A stretch of DNA of 28,076 nt, from NCBI GenBank assembly GCA_019649035.1, contig BMAT01012505.1, forward strand, positions 125,712 through 153,787, in the 5' to 3' direction. This DNA comes from Elysia marginata. Taxonomy: Eukaryota; Mollusca; Gastropoda; Plakobranchidae. Under the pieces are notes generated by a model. The model was not told where the DNA came from and did not search any database. It saw nothing but the letters and a program-made list of their open reading frames with translations. Positions 1 through 10,779 of this stretch are shown here, piece after piece (positions within the stretch are counted from its first letter, which is position 1; each line of letters opens with the position of its first letter). A program made the translations under genes and the position numbers.

Positions 1-673
1 CCAGTCGGAGCACTGAGATGCGAAAGGCCCTAAGTCAAAGTAAGTCATACAAAAAGAGAAGTAAAAGAAAAATGAGAAAAACTTACAATACCACTGTTCT
101 CTTTCCTTGAGTTAAAAAGTTACAACCTACAGGTATTACATCTATAAAATTTTAAATAAAATCATCCAGAACATCTCAATTACCACCAGCTTTGAAATTT
201 CAACTCACTCTAATACATTAAACTTAAAGAGGCCAAGAAAAAAAAACAGCGAAGCTAAGAGACAGTCTAACGGACCAATTAAAAAATGAAAGTACAGTAT
301 CACATATCTTTGCTGAAAATCATATTTCATAATAATAAATGACGTAGCCTACCTCAATAAAAATATGAAATAATTAAAGAAGCGCCCCTTGTCATTATCT
401 GATTTCATCTTAAAATTCTGTTTATTTACAGACATCAACTTTAAACAAATTTTAAATAAGGAAAACAAAAAAAAAAATGTTTAGCAAGACGGTGTCTACA
501 AAAAGTGATAAATTTTAAGAATGTCAGTATGTAGGCCTAATGTACAGTTGTAACTTTTTATCATCGCATTTCATGCAAAAATGATTTTTCTGATTATTCA
601 ATCTAAACCTCATGATTGGAAAAGAACATTGATGTTATAAATTAAAGAACTTTATAAGGAGGCCTAAAAAGTA
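1..673. other. AT-rich DNA, no gene seen
   Basis: A/T-rich sequence with short A runs. No open frame with coding character and no repeat recognised. It may be intergenic or very distal ERK 3'UTR. Confidence 0.5.
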
Positions 674-675
674 TA

Positions 676-845
676 CAGTGGAATCCTGATAAAGTCAACA
701 CCTCAGGACCAATTTCAAGCAAGAGTTGATTTTAACCATTACAAAAATATAAAGAAAATTTCAAAATACAAAATGGGACTGTAAAACAGGTTGACTTTTA
801 GCAAGAGTTCCCTTTAAAGGTGTTGACTTTAAGTGGATTCCACTG
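676..845 (+). mobile_element. TA-flanked MITE, CAGTGGAATCC family, copy 1
   Basis: Begins TA-CAGTGGAATCCTGATAAAG and ends TTAAGTGGATTCCACTG, so the ends are inverted repeats. GTCAACACCT and GGTGTTGACTTT lie just inside the ends. There is no coding capacity. TA target sites plus CAGTGG ends fit a non-autonomous Tc1/mariner-superfamily (pogo/Tigger-like) element. The right flanking TA has decayed to TG. Confidence 0.8.
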
Positions 846-870
846 TGTTTCAATTTAGTTATGGAATGTA

Positions 871-1009
871 CAGTGGAATCCACTTAAAGTCAACTCTGTT
901 TTGCAGTCCCATTTTATGTTTCTCTTTAGTTTTGTAACGGTCAAAGTCAACACTTGTGGTCAACACATTTTTTCGGTCCCGAGGTGTTGACTTTATCAGG
1001 ATTCCACTG
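871..1009 (-). mobile_element. TA-flanked MITE, CAGTGGAATCC family, copy 2 (inverted)
   Basis: Begins TA-CAGTGGAATCCACTTAAAG and ends CTTTATCAGGATTCCACTG-TA, both TA flanks intact. The end carrying the GGTCC/CAACACCT motif is on the right, so it is inverted relative to copy 1, only 25 bp away. 139 bp, non-coding. Confidence 0.82.
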
Positions 1010-1032
1010 TATAGTGTATCTGCAAATGAATA

Positions 1033-1207
1033 CAGTGGGATTCTGATAAGTTTAACCCCTCTGGGCCTGAATAAAAAGTTTATTTTATCCAAAGTTTGTA
1101 TTAAGCAGTAACATTGTAAAGAAAGAAAAAGGAAAGGGATAAAAAATCTAGTTTATCATATAGCAAAGTTTATTTTAAATAGGTTTCTTTTTAAACAGAC
1201 TCCACTG
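1033..1207 (+). mobile_element. TA-flanked MITE, CAGTGGAATCC family, copy 3 (diverged)
   Basis: Begins TA-CAGTGGGATTCTGATAAG and ends CAGACTCCACTG-TA, both TA flanks present. About 175 bp. The interior is more diverged than in copies 1 and 2. Confidence 0.75.
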
Positions 1208-1209
1208 TA

Positions 1210-3645
1210 CATGTAACTTCACTGTGACCAAGTCACCGAGCTAATATTGTTATATTTAACTGTCAACTTTATTTCATGAGATATACGTGTACAGGAATAC
1301 TAAAACCCTAAAATTATTATCGTTACTAATCTACGGAACCACAGAGCCATTTGATACTAGATCAGAGATGCCATTTTTTCGTTATTTTCCATTTTTTTCT
1401 GTCATTTTTAAAGCCTGAAAACTGAATGAACACACTAATTTGAACAAAATGGATCCCATGAACAATAACATTTCAGTACCCCTAAATGGCATTTTTTGTA
1501 TAGAGCTCCTATTATTATATATTGCCAAGATTTTCAGTTATTCTCAGAAAATTTGAATGGCATCCTTGCTAGATTTAGCCTATTCTACTTTCTAGATCTG
1601 TCAGTGGCACAAGCGAACAATAAAACTAAAGCTTTCTGTTTTACTTCTAAGTCAAATCCGCAATGATGAATGCTGAAGTTAAAAAAAAATTTAATGCATT
1701 TTGCATAAGCTTGGTAAATGTATTCCAGTTTCCTCCTTTTATTGTATTACTGTCTTCACTATTTTAATTTTTATGCAACTTTGATTTTGAAAAAAAGTTG
1801 ATAAATTTTGTGGCCTTGTCGCGGGAGATACCATTTGCGGCCATAACAAGTGATGCAAAATCCTGGAGGGACAGAAATACAGTCATACAAAGTAGCATAA
1901 TCAACTTAAGGGATCTTGGCTTTAGTTTAATTTTGCCTGCCTCTCTCTCTCTCATCTTACTGCTTTCTGTTTCCTTTACAAAATTTACATGTACTGGTAT
2001 CTTAATGTAGGAAAAGAATAAAGCGCCAGTCTATTCTCTGCTGGGCTCAAGACCTAAAAACAAGATGCTTCCTAGTCCTACCAGATGAAAAAGTACAGAC
2101 TAAAAAAAAGTCTCTGAAATCCCTTTCAATTCAACACCCTCCCTCCCTAAGAAAATTTAAAAAAAACCCTCATTAACAAAGAGGCTTACTATATGGAGTT
2201 AAATTTAAGGCGTTGCCAAAAACGCAGTCTCCAACTACGCAGATGACTAGATATTATGTGTACGCTGGTGGGTCAGCTTTCAAGGCCACCATAAATGGGG
2301 GCTATGAAACTTAAATCTCTTTCCTGATGGAAGTACACACAGGTACTTTTCAGCCTGCGGTGCTATATGCTCCAACCATGATGCATAAGTGATAAGCATC
2401 ATGACAGCTCTGAGGTATGTAAAGAAAACGTTTGAAAACCAAACTTCAGTCCTTGAAGTACATGTAGCTACTTTTCTAGAAGTTGAGCCAACAAAACGAG
2501 CACTTACTTTGCCATCAATCTTGTCTTGCAAAGAATAACCGGACACACTGTGACTATCTTACTAGGCAATGACAAAACAGACAGACTCGCAAGAAAGGAT
2601 CAAATTTGGATTAACTACAAAGACCAACCCCTACTCCAGACAGCCAGACAAATCATTGTGAAAAGTACACAAAAGTATGGATGAACCTGTGGTCAAGGGG
2701 ACAAATAGAAGAGTCGCATACCAACACACGAATAACGGAATATGATCAATGAACAAGACCCCACAGACAACTGAAGAGGAATAACAATGTACACATGTAC
2801 AATATTTCGTATGAAAACACAACATTTATGATAATTTATCTTTTACTTTCCACCTTAATCGCATAAATCTCGAGCACTCACTCCTCTGTTCTGTGTGGCC
2901 ACTCAAAAGAAACAGTGGAAGATCTGCTTTTTGAAGTTTTTATTGAGGCCTAAATATTTCCCTTCCATTCCCTAACACTCAGTAGCAGTCATCACTTAGC
3001 ATGTAAAGCTAATGAGAAACAGTCAATGAGCAAAGCCACATTCAAGAACCCACTTAGACTAAGAGTAATAACTGCCTTTGGCTCATAGCATCACTGTAAT
3101 TGTGTGTGGAAGGGTGAGGTGAGAAATGGAGGTGCTTATACTAAAAGTTAAGCAACACATAGCCCAAGTTTAATTGATCCACATAATTCCTTGAGCATAA
3201 AAGTTTAATTCGAATATACTGTTAAATTGAAGTATTTGTCCATTCCCAAGAGATTGTGTAATGAGGTTTTCACCAATATCTAAAAAAAACAACCCAACTA
3301 TTAGCAACTAATAAAGCCTATACTGTACCTGCTTCAAATAATTGAAGCATTTAACGTGATAGGAGTTTGTAGAGATACATACTTATCTAAAACCTGATGA
3401 AATTAGCAAGATTATAATTATTTGATACAATTTTCTGAAACACAGAGAATCCAGAAAAGTATAAGGTGGACTGAAGAGTGCTTGTTTAGAAATAACAATC
3501 CAATGTTTTTTGACATGAATTTGACTCTGCTGATTTGCTTCCCACCCCTACCTTCTTATTTTTTGTTGGCGAACTACAGAACTATTATATGCCATTAGCA
3601 CTATAGCAGTACTTTTTGTATCACATTGTATTTTGTGTATACATG
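1210..3645. other. No gene seen
   Basis: Short open frames on both strands (for example around 1764-2010, 2280-2546 and 2631-2825) lack homology I can recognise, and they overlap in opposite directions. Nothing else stands out. Confidence 0.5.
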
Positions 3646-3647
3646 TA

Positions 3648-3732
3648 CAATGGAATGCTGATTAAATCAACACCTTGGGACGTATGTGGACTTTGCCACA
3701 CAGAGTTGACTTTAAAACAGGGCGGTTAACTG
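3648..3732 (+). mobile_element. Short decayed MITE of the CAGTGGAATCC family
   Basis: Begins TA-CAATGGAATGCTGATTAAA, followed by TCAACACCTTGGGAC, then GAGTTGACTTTAA, and ends GGTTAACTG-TA. The order of motifs matches copy 1, but the element is only about 85 bp and strongly eroded. Confidence 0.55.
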
Positions 3733-3733
3733 T

Positions 3734-4164
3734 ACATGTACCAGAATTACTAGAGTACTAATGTAAGCCTGAAATACTGAAAGTGAAATTAGCAATGACT
3801 TTTAAAAATATCTCTGATCAATATAACAGGAGGAAAATTATAAAATTTAGACCTATCATCGGAAAAGGTCACAGGCAAAATGCAAGCAGAACACTTTTAA
3901 CAGGTTTTCTTTTTCCAAAGTACCAGTTATTGTGTCCTCAAATTTGAGAATAAACTCAAAACTTTCCATAAGAACACCTTATTGGAAATCAAGATAATCA
4001 AAACATCAAGGACTTAACAATTTGAGCAGATAACTTCTTGCATACAAGCCCCATGGATATGTCTTATCTTTGTTTTATCCTTGTTCTTGCTGTGAGTACT
4101 GAAAATGCTTTGGAAAATACTGAAATGAGGGCTTTCCTGGAGCCGCTTGATCAGGGGATAGTAC
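3734..4164. other. No gene seen
   Basis: AT-rich. It may contain the unrecognised left part of the MITE split at 4191. Confidence 0.4.
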
Positions 4165-4812
4165 TTCTATTAAAAGTGTCGACTTTCATTTTAACCCTTT
4201 CCCGTACGTCATATTTGTACGCAAAGCGTACATTGTGTGCCATTTTTGGGTCAGACATTTATAAGTGAAATAAGGTCCCACTCCATCGTAAAGGCTTCTG
4301 TAACCTTCTTACATGGATCTGCATTCCATCGGCTCATTATGCAAGCCAAGCCCATATTGAACCTATGGTCTTATGTTGGCTTGCCAGTCATGTTTACGGA
4401 AAGTCTCTTAATTTTTACTCTAATTTCTCTTAAGTTTGCTCTATTCTCCCGCATATCCATGTTCAGACCTGCTCTTTTCTCGTTAAACCCATGCACAGGT
4501 GATAGACTCTATATTGAGAAAATAGGGGATTCCTCAGAGGCCCTGCTGTGGTTCAGCTATAGTTGAGGACTACTGTATATACATGTATACAGTACTGTAC
4601 TATTTTTGGTACTTGATGTATATGGTGGAGTAACACTTTTAAAATCATTATCACTATTACAATGCCTTTTTTCTAAATTACATAATAATTCAGGCAAGTG
4701 CAAAAAAGGTAAAATGAGGCATTCTTAGATTTTCAATGTCAGGTAAGAGCTGGTTAATGAAAAAAAAAATTTTGGTACTTGATATACGGGAAAGGTTAAT
4801 TGGATTCAACTG
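4165..4812 (+). mobile_element. CAGTGG-type MITE end split by piggyBac-like copy A
   Basis: Just left of copy A is GTGTCGACTTTCATTTTAA; just right of it is TTAATTGGATTCAACTG-TA. Read across the insertion this resembles the right end of the CAGTGGAATCC family (GTGTTGACTTTAA, then GGATTCCACTG-TA). The left end of this older element was not found. Confidence 0.55.
4195..4795 (+). mobile_element. piggyBac-like MITE, copy A
   Basis: Flanked by TTAA on both sides (4191-4194, 4796-4799). Inverted ends: CCCTTTCCCGTACGTC at the left and TACGGGAAAGG at the right. A perfect subterminal hairpin GTACGC-AAA-GCGTAC lies at 4217-4231. 601 bp, with no transposase recognisable in its open frames. TTAA target sites with CCY...RGG ends are the mark of the piggyBac superfamily. 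A homologous copy lies at 18631-19322. Confidence 0.82.
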
Positions 4813-4814
4813 TA

Positions 4815-7460
4815 CATTATGCATTTGTTGGACTAAAGAAAAATATTATAACATTTTCTATAAACCTTGGATAAGAAAAATGGGCTTTAAAACTGAACTC
4901 AAGTAAGAATAAAATCACTGAGGAATTTTTTCTTACAGTTATACTTAAAACGTTTACTTGAATATGGAAAATTTCTTGCATGTGAAGGGTTTTCCTAGAA
5001 CACAACAAAAATTCACGATATTTTATCTTTTAATTTATTTCTTTTATGACTACATTGGATTAATGCAATAAATCTTCAAAATGCTGACTCACTATGACCT
5101 GTTAATAAAACTTGCCCTTGAAAGCCCGTTATGGCGCTACTCTTGGAAGAAAAAACATTCCATGTAACAATTGGTCTCCGTCAGCCTTGACTTGAGGTTT
5201 GTATTCATGCGATAAAAACTGCACTCACAAACAAACCACAATAAAAAAAACAAACAAAGCTGATACTTTTCTTGTTGTTACTGCAATATTTAATCGTGTT
5301 GTGTTGAACACATATAAAGAAGATATATAATATAAAGTTGATGCAGCTGAAATGTAAAAGCCTATGAAAGTAATTATTATTCATGATATAGTTGATGTCC
5401 ACATATTTTGTCTGTTTTGTATAAAACTGCAATACGAAAGATTCTAATACGTATGTATGAAGGAGTTGTGTGTGGTTGATGTCATTTTAATGTAAGCAAA
5501 AAGAAGCTTCAATTCAACAGGTTGACACAAAGTACTAAGTGAAACAGATAAATCAAAGAACAACATCCAGTTTTAGTTATCACAATGATAAATGGGAGGG
5601 CTTTTTAAACTAGAGAAACAACAAAAAAATGTTAAAAAGTATACATATAATATATATATGTTTTATAAAATCATAAAAATCATTTATGATTTTCATACCT
5701 ATTGACAGAGCATTTATAACATCAAAAATGTAACAAGCGTTTAACAAGATTTAGAAAAAAATAGAAGTACAATTATTGTTAGTTTGAACTGCTAGGAAGT
5801 GTAAACAAATTGAACCAATAATTAGCAACAAGTGTTTTTGTATAATAGTCCCACCCAGGTTTTCCAAAAAGAAATCTATAGAAAAAAAAAAACAACAAAA
5901 AAACAGAATGTAGAGGTTGTTGATCTATTTCATTATGGCAATTTAGTAAACGATTAACAGTTTGATAAAACAGACAACAAATTTGGTTTTAGTTGCAGCT
6001 TACTTCACAAAAATGATCCAATTCTAAAGAGATGTATGTAAAGTGCTGAAAGGAAAGGAAAAATCAGTGGGAAAACTGACAAGGTACTTGGTATTTGCAA
6101 TCATGTAAGAAAGCTCCAAGTTTAAGGTAAGTATTGAATTATCAAACAATTGTTATCTAAACATGATTTTTAGTCAGCAAAGCAGGCATCTCACGCTTTG
6201 TTATTTCGCTTCTGACTTTAGTTTCTTTACATACACTTACTTCCCGCGTATAAATTATGCAATTACATATTTTAATATCATAAGGTCCCCCTAAAGCTTG
6301 ACTACAAGATTATGTCTACATTTCTAAAAAGAATTAAAAAAAAAAAGGTCTGAGTTGCTAATAAAACCACGAAAAAAGACTAAATGCTCACAAGAGACCA
6401 AATTTCCGTTAATGCCCTTTCCCAGCCTGATGTATGTTACGCTAGCTATTACATAGGACCTTAGTTGGCGAAGTTCTCCCTGCTGGCATCGCAGCTACGT
6501 TTTGATGTAGACAGCATGTAACATAGTGTTTGGAAACCTCATTTTTTTTTCTCTTTACCTAATTTTAATGCAGGGATTCAGGCTAAAAAAAATTTTTTTA
6601 ATGCAAAGAACAACTTACGCATAAATAGCTCTAAGTAATGAAGGAATGGTTATAATAATCAGATCTACACAAGAAACATCGATCAATGATAACACATGTT
6701 AATTAGTATTGCGCTTGCCACAAACCAAAATGAATGAAAGAATATTAGTTATAATTACAAAGCTTTACTAGCTAGGCCCATCCTTGTGTGGTAGTCTAAA
6801 AGCCTTTACTTCAAACCCTCTTGCTAAACATTTTTGCTATCAGTGTCCCATATGCCCACCTAAGTTTGTAGCAAGACATTTGAGACATTTCTCATGATAA
6901 TGAAAAAAAATTGAAGCATCTGGGCCTCAAACAAAAATGTAGTAAATCAATGGGGGAAAGGGGGGGGGGGGGCAATAGAGACAGGTTTAACGTAAGCTAA
7001 GGTAGGGGGAAATGTTCCCGCAAAGTTCTCTTCAACAATTTTTGCCATAGTATTCTGATGTCTTAGGTGTGTGTATTTTTGAAGTCTACAAAAACACCAA
7101 ATTAAAAAAAAAAGCATTACAAGAGTCATTTGATCTCCAATTTCATACTTTGATTCAAAAACTTAAGAAGTTGCTCTACCATTGGTTAGACATTCAGTCT
7201 CATCCTTGATACTTTGAACAAGTAGCAGCAGAAAAAAGAAGTGAATATGATGATGAAAAAAAATTCTAAGGGTAAAACATACATTTGAATGATGAAATAA
7301 CCTAATAGTCGGACACAATGACATTCTGATGACAATCAATGTAATGTATCTGTTAATTTATTTCTTTACATAAAAGGATTCTTTGGGATTCGCACCTTGC
7401 ATTGACAAAACATTTTTGAAGACATAAACTTTATGATAAAATTTGATGTTGTAATACCTG
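4815..7460. other. No gene seen
   Basis: AT-rich, with poly-A runs, a 12 G run at 6961 and a slightly more complex patch at 6420-6545 containing ATGTTAC/GTAACAT in inverted order. No supported gene. Confidence 0.5.
6961..6972. repeat. Poly-G tract
   Basis: A run of 12 G. Similar G/C runs occur at 9250-9259 (C), 18067-18076 (G) and 22201-22208 (G). Confidence 0.9.
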
Positions 7461-7462
7461 TA

Positions 7463-7917
7463 CAGTGGACCTCGATTGTAACAACATCGACTGTTACAAA
7501 ACCTTGGCCATTAAGAAGGAACTTACAGGAACGCTTTTTATCCTCATTAAATCATAGTATTTGAACCCCTGCCTTAACGAATAAGGGCCTGCTCAGACCT
7601 TGGGCGTCACAAAGCTGTGGGCATTTAAGTCTAGCCTAAGAGCATAATAATTTTGTTAAGTTGTGCAAAGTTGAGTCGCACAAGCAATACCCAAGGCAGC
7701 ATAGCTGGGCCAAGCCTATACATGTAGAGGAGAGCGTAGACATGCAGCGTGTCAGGGATGTGCTCTTCCGTAGATGCATCAATCTTCAAAATTTGACACA
7801 AAATCTTCCTCATTGCTTTAATTTTTTTTCCTAATAGTGACCTTTGGTGCAGCAAATTTTGGTTATAACAAAGTTATTGCTCAGCCCCTTTAATTTCGTT
7901 ATAACCAAGGCCAACTG
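7463..7917 (+). mobile_element. TA-flanked MITE, CAGTGGACCTCGATT subtype
   Basis: Begins TA-CAGTGGACCTCGATTGTAAC and ends TTCGTTATAACCAAGGCCAA followed by CTG-TA. TA is present on both sides. The 'cagtgg-acctcgatt-taac' ends are typical of pogo/Tigger-like elements in invertebrates. 455 bp. No transposase is seen. Confidence 0.65.
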
Positions 7918-7919
7918 TA

Positions 7920-9288
7920 CTATGTTGTTTATCTTTTAAATGAGTGAAGCAAAAAGATACATGTCCCGAAACCAGTCTAAAAAAGTTGGATGTTGCAATT
8001 TTCACATTTAACGAGGTTTGATATTTTGAACATTGCATTTTTTAAACCATGTAGCAGACAAAAATTGCATGAAATACCATATCAAATTTACTGGAAAGAT
8101 ATAAGAATTCTTTTAGCTTAAAAATGTAGAGACAAAGAGGAATATATCTACTTTTTAAAGATGTTTTTGTCAAATTAAAAATTCTGACATTCGGTTCATT
8201 TGGAAAGGTTGCAAGACATACATTGTATTTGTTTGTTACAAGTGGGAGACAAAAACTTTCTTTCTTCTCCTATTTCCCTTGATCCTTAAGTATATAGGTG
8301 GTTATTGAGATGCAATCATCAATGGCTTAACTGTCTTTAGCATTTAACATAGACAATATTAAAAAAATCTACATATAAACCAGAAATGATTTTAGCAAGT
8401 TGAATGTGAATGGACTAATTTCTAAAAAAAAATAAAAGAAAGAAAATATTAACTTGAAAGAAGAGAGGTAATGAATTTTAAAAATGCATCGTTAGGGTAA
8501 AGACAACGCTTTGATAAGTACACACAATACAAATCAATAGCAAAAAAAAATTGTACATGAGGGGTGTGGTAAAGGATTTCAGTAAGAGTGACATGGTGGA
8601 TGAACCTTTGAACAGATCTTGTGACACTGTAAGTAATGGGACATAGAGGACACATCAATTGTACCAGACAATGCCAAAATAAAGAAATAGCATCTTATTT
8701 ACATTACATAGAAAAAAAATTTACAGTAAAAACAATGAGAAGATAAAATATAACACAGCATTAGAAGAGCAAGTGGGCAGTTACAACATGAGTGTGGTAT
8801 CCAGTTTACCCAAAGGACTATGTAACCTTAGATAAACAGGCATACAGACAAAATGTCTTTTTTTTTCTTTCTAAGAGGGCAAGACCATCCATGATTCATT
8901 TGTAAGTTTAATGCAACTTTGACCATTGCAGACACGATAAAGTGAATAAAATGTATGAAAACACAAAAGAGCTAGCTATGCTACTAACAAGATCACAGCA
9001 CAGTATCCAACTTTACTGATGAAGGATATGCATATCATAAAATGTGCAAATGACTTTAAAACTTCCAGCACCCAAACTAATGCCTTTTTTTAAACCCCAC
9101 TTTCAAAGTTTTCTTGAACAATAGTACTTTAACTTTAAGTGAAATTTCAATGTTAAAACTCTAAATTCAACACATTGATACCAGTAAAATAAACACTTTC
9201 CTTTTGTTCCCTTTTACCGTATATCAATCTAACGAAAACTTTCAGCGACCCCCCCCCCCTTCATTAAATACAAAAATTGACATTTCTT
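7920..9288. other. No gene seen
   Basis: AT-rich DNA with short open frames only. A C10 run lies near 9250. Confidence 0.5.
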
Positions 9289-9399
9289 AGACTTCGACAG
9301 AGAGAGCAGAGGATCTTGCGCCAAGCCCTTCAACGCAGCATTTGGAACAAACTAGGGGCGAGGAGAGTACAGGTGCCGTCTATGAAAGACCATCTCTTC
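9289..9399 (+). other. Possible orphan exon or coding relic, unknown product
   Basis: After a splice-acceptor-like CATTTCTTAG (ending 9290), an open frame reads REQRILRQALQRSIWNKLGA then ARRVQVPSMKDHLFH and a stop. It is richer in GC than the flanks and of charged, helical character. I do not recognise the protein and found no partner exons on the plus strand, so chance or a relic is quite possible. Confidence 0.15.
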
Positions 9400-9569
9400 C
9401 ATTGAAAACAATACATCTATGATTATGATTTCCCTGATACAATAGACTTTGTTATTTCATGTGGTCACTCAGGGTATATTCACTGTTTATTACATTTACT
9501 TTAATCTTCTTCATCGTTATTTTTATTATTACAATTATTATAATATTATTAGCAGAAGTTGAAGTGAAA

Positions 9570-9604
9570 TTCTTTTTATTATTGTTGTTGCTGTTGTTGT
9601 TGTC
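9570..9604. repeat. Trinucleotide microsatellite (TTA/TTG)n
   Basis: TTATTATTGTTGTTGCTGTT continues as TTG repeats. A simple low-complexity tract. Confidence 0.85.
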
Positions 9605-10247
9605 TTGAAACTATACTTAACAAGAAAAAAAAAACCAGTCTAATCTATTGTATTGTGAGCAAGACTCAAGTAGATAAGCAAATTTGGGTTTGGTGTGAGT
9701 AGGTGCAAAAAATTTTAGTGCTGCAGTAAAATTCAAGCACCACACTATCTGGCTGATGACTAAAGTCATAACTCAGAGGTGAGAGATAGTGACTCTCTGT
9801 CACTCATGATGTATTTCCCGAATCTTAAAACTGGCACACCCCAAAATGAGACTTCCCAAAATCGTTGCGTGAAGGGTGCCTCTACTCTGTCTGCACCTAT
9901 AAGGCCCACTCTATTTCTGCCTCCTTATATTCATAAAAGTAGACAGGGCTTTTTTTTTTATTATACCTTCATTGTTCAAAACGTAAAGGTATATTTAAAA
10001 TTAAATGTTGTAAAGGGTCAGATCACTTGCACAGGCCCATCTAGTTGAAAAGGGGAAAAACATTTTGATATATTTGGACATCTTCACGACATCAAAATCC
10101 CATAAAAATGCCATTTAGAAGTGCAATTTTACAAAACTCTAACAAAAATGCATAGGAACTTTCTTTTTACTATCGAAAAGTAACTGAGCATCAAGCACAG
10201 CCTAAAAGAACAAGAACCAAAAAAATAAACAAAAAAAAAAATTCCAT
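9605..10247. other. No gene seen
   Basis: Contains an 89-codon open frame (9779-10048, +) without recognisable features and a small perfect hairpin AGTGAC-TCTCT-GTCACT (9788-9804). Confidence 0.45.
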
Positions 10248-10779
10248 TGTGTAGGGTTCCCACAAAACACATCTAGTTGTAGAATGTTGAGATTAGAGAC
10301 CTTTAGCACACGCACCGTGTCTCACTACGCGTACATGAAAATCGGGAAAGCAGATTGACAAACTATAAAAATAATGAAACCAGTTTCTAAAAATAGACCC
10401 ACAGACGTTCGCGTCATACTCACGCGTTGCTGCTTAAAGTCTGTGTTAAGAGATATTGAACTTTTGGGAACCTCTTTAGAAGTATGGTACTCAAGTAGTT
10501 TGATGTTTTAATCTTGCTAAAGATTGAGAATCAAGGAGATTCATTTTTTATAAGGGGGAAGAAAAACGGACTTACACTGGATCACAGGTTTTCAATTAAA
10601 AGGACTTAAAGTGCACCAATCAGACATCTGAACAAATGAAAATATTCCAGCTTTTTATTTAACGATTTCATGGACGATGTCACACAATATAACTATTGTA
10701 AGTAAAATTTTGCCTGTGATACTAATTTTCTCAACTGACAATCAGCATAACTTATCTTATTTTGTTGGAACCCTACACA
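10248..10779. mobile_element. Putative non-autonomous DNA transposon with 20 bp inverted ends
   Basis: TGTGTAGGGTTCCCACAAAA (10248-10267) and its reverse complement at 10760-10779 match at 19 of 20 positions. The roughly 490 bp interior is non-coding and contains CpG-bearing patches (ACGCGTAC, GTTCGCGTC, CACGCG). The TAGGGTTCCCA end resembles hAT termini, but I see no clean 8 bp target duplication, so the superfamily is open. Confidence 0.5.

Noticed and set aside
4237-4566. 109-codon open frame (+)
   Set aside because: It lies inside the piggyBac-like MITE copy A, has no transposase or other recognisable motif, and copy B does not keep it.
7381-7400. B-box-like GGTGCGAATCCC on the minus strand
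   Set aside because: There is no A box at the proper spacing and no tRNA-like fold, so neither a tRNA nor a SINE head is supported.
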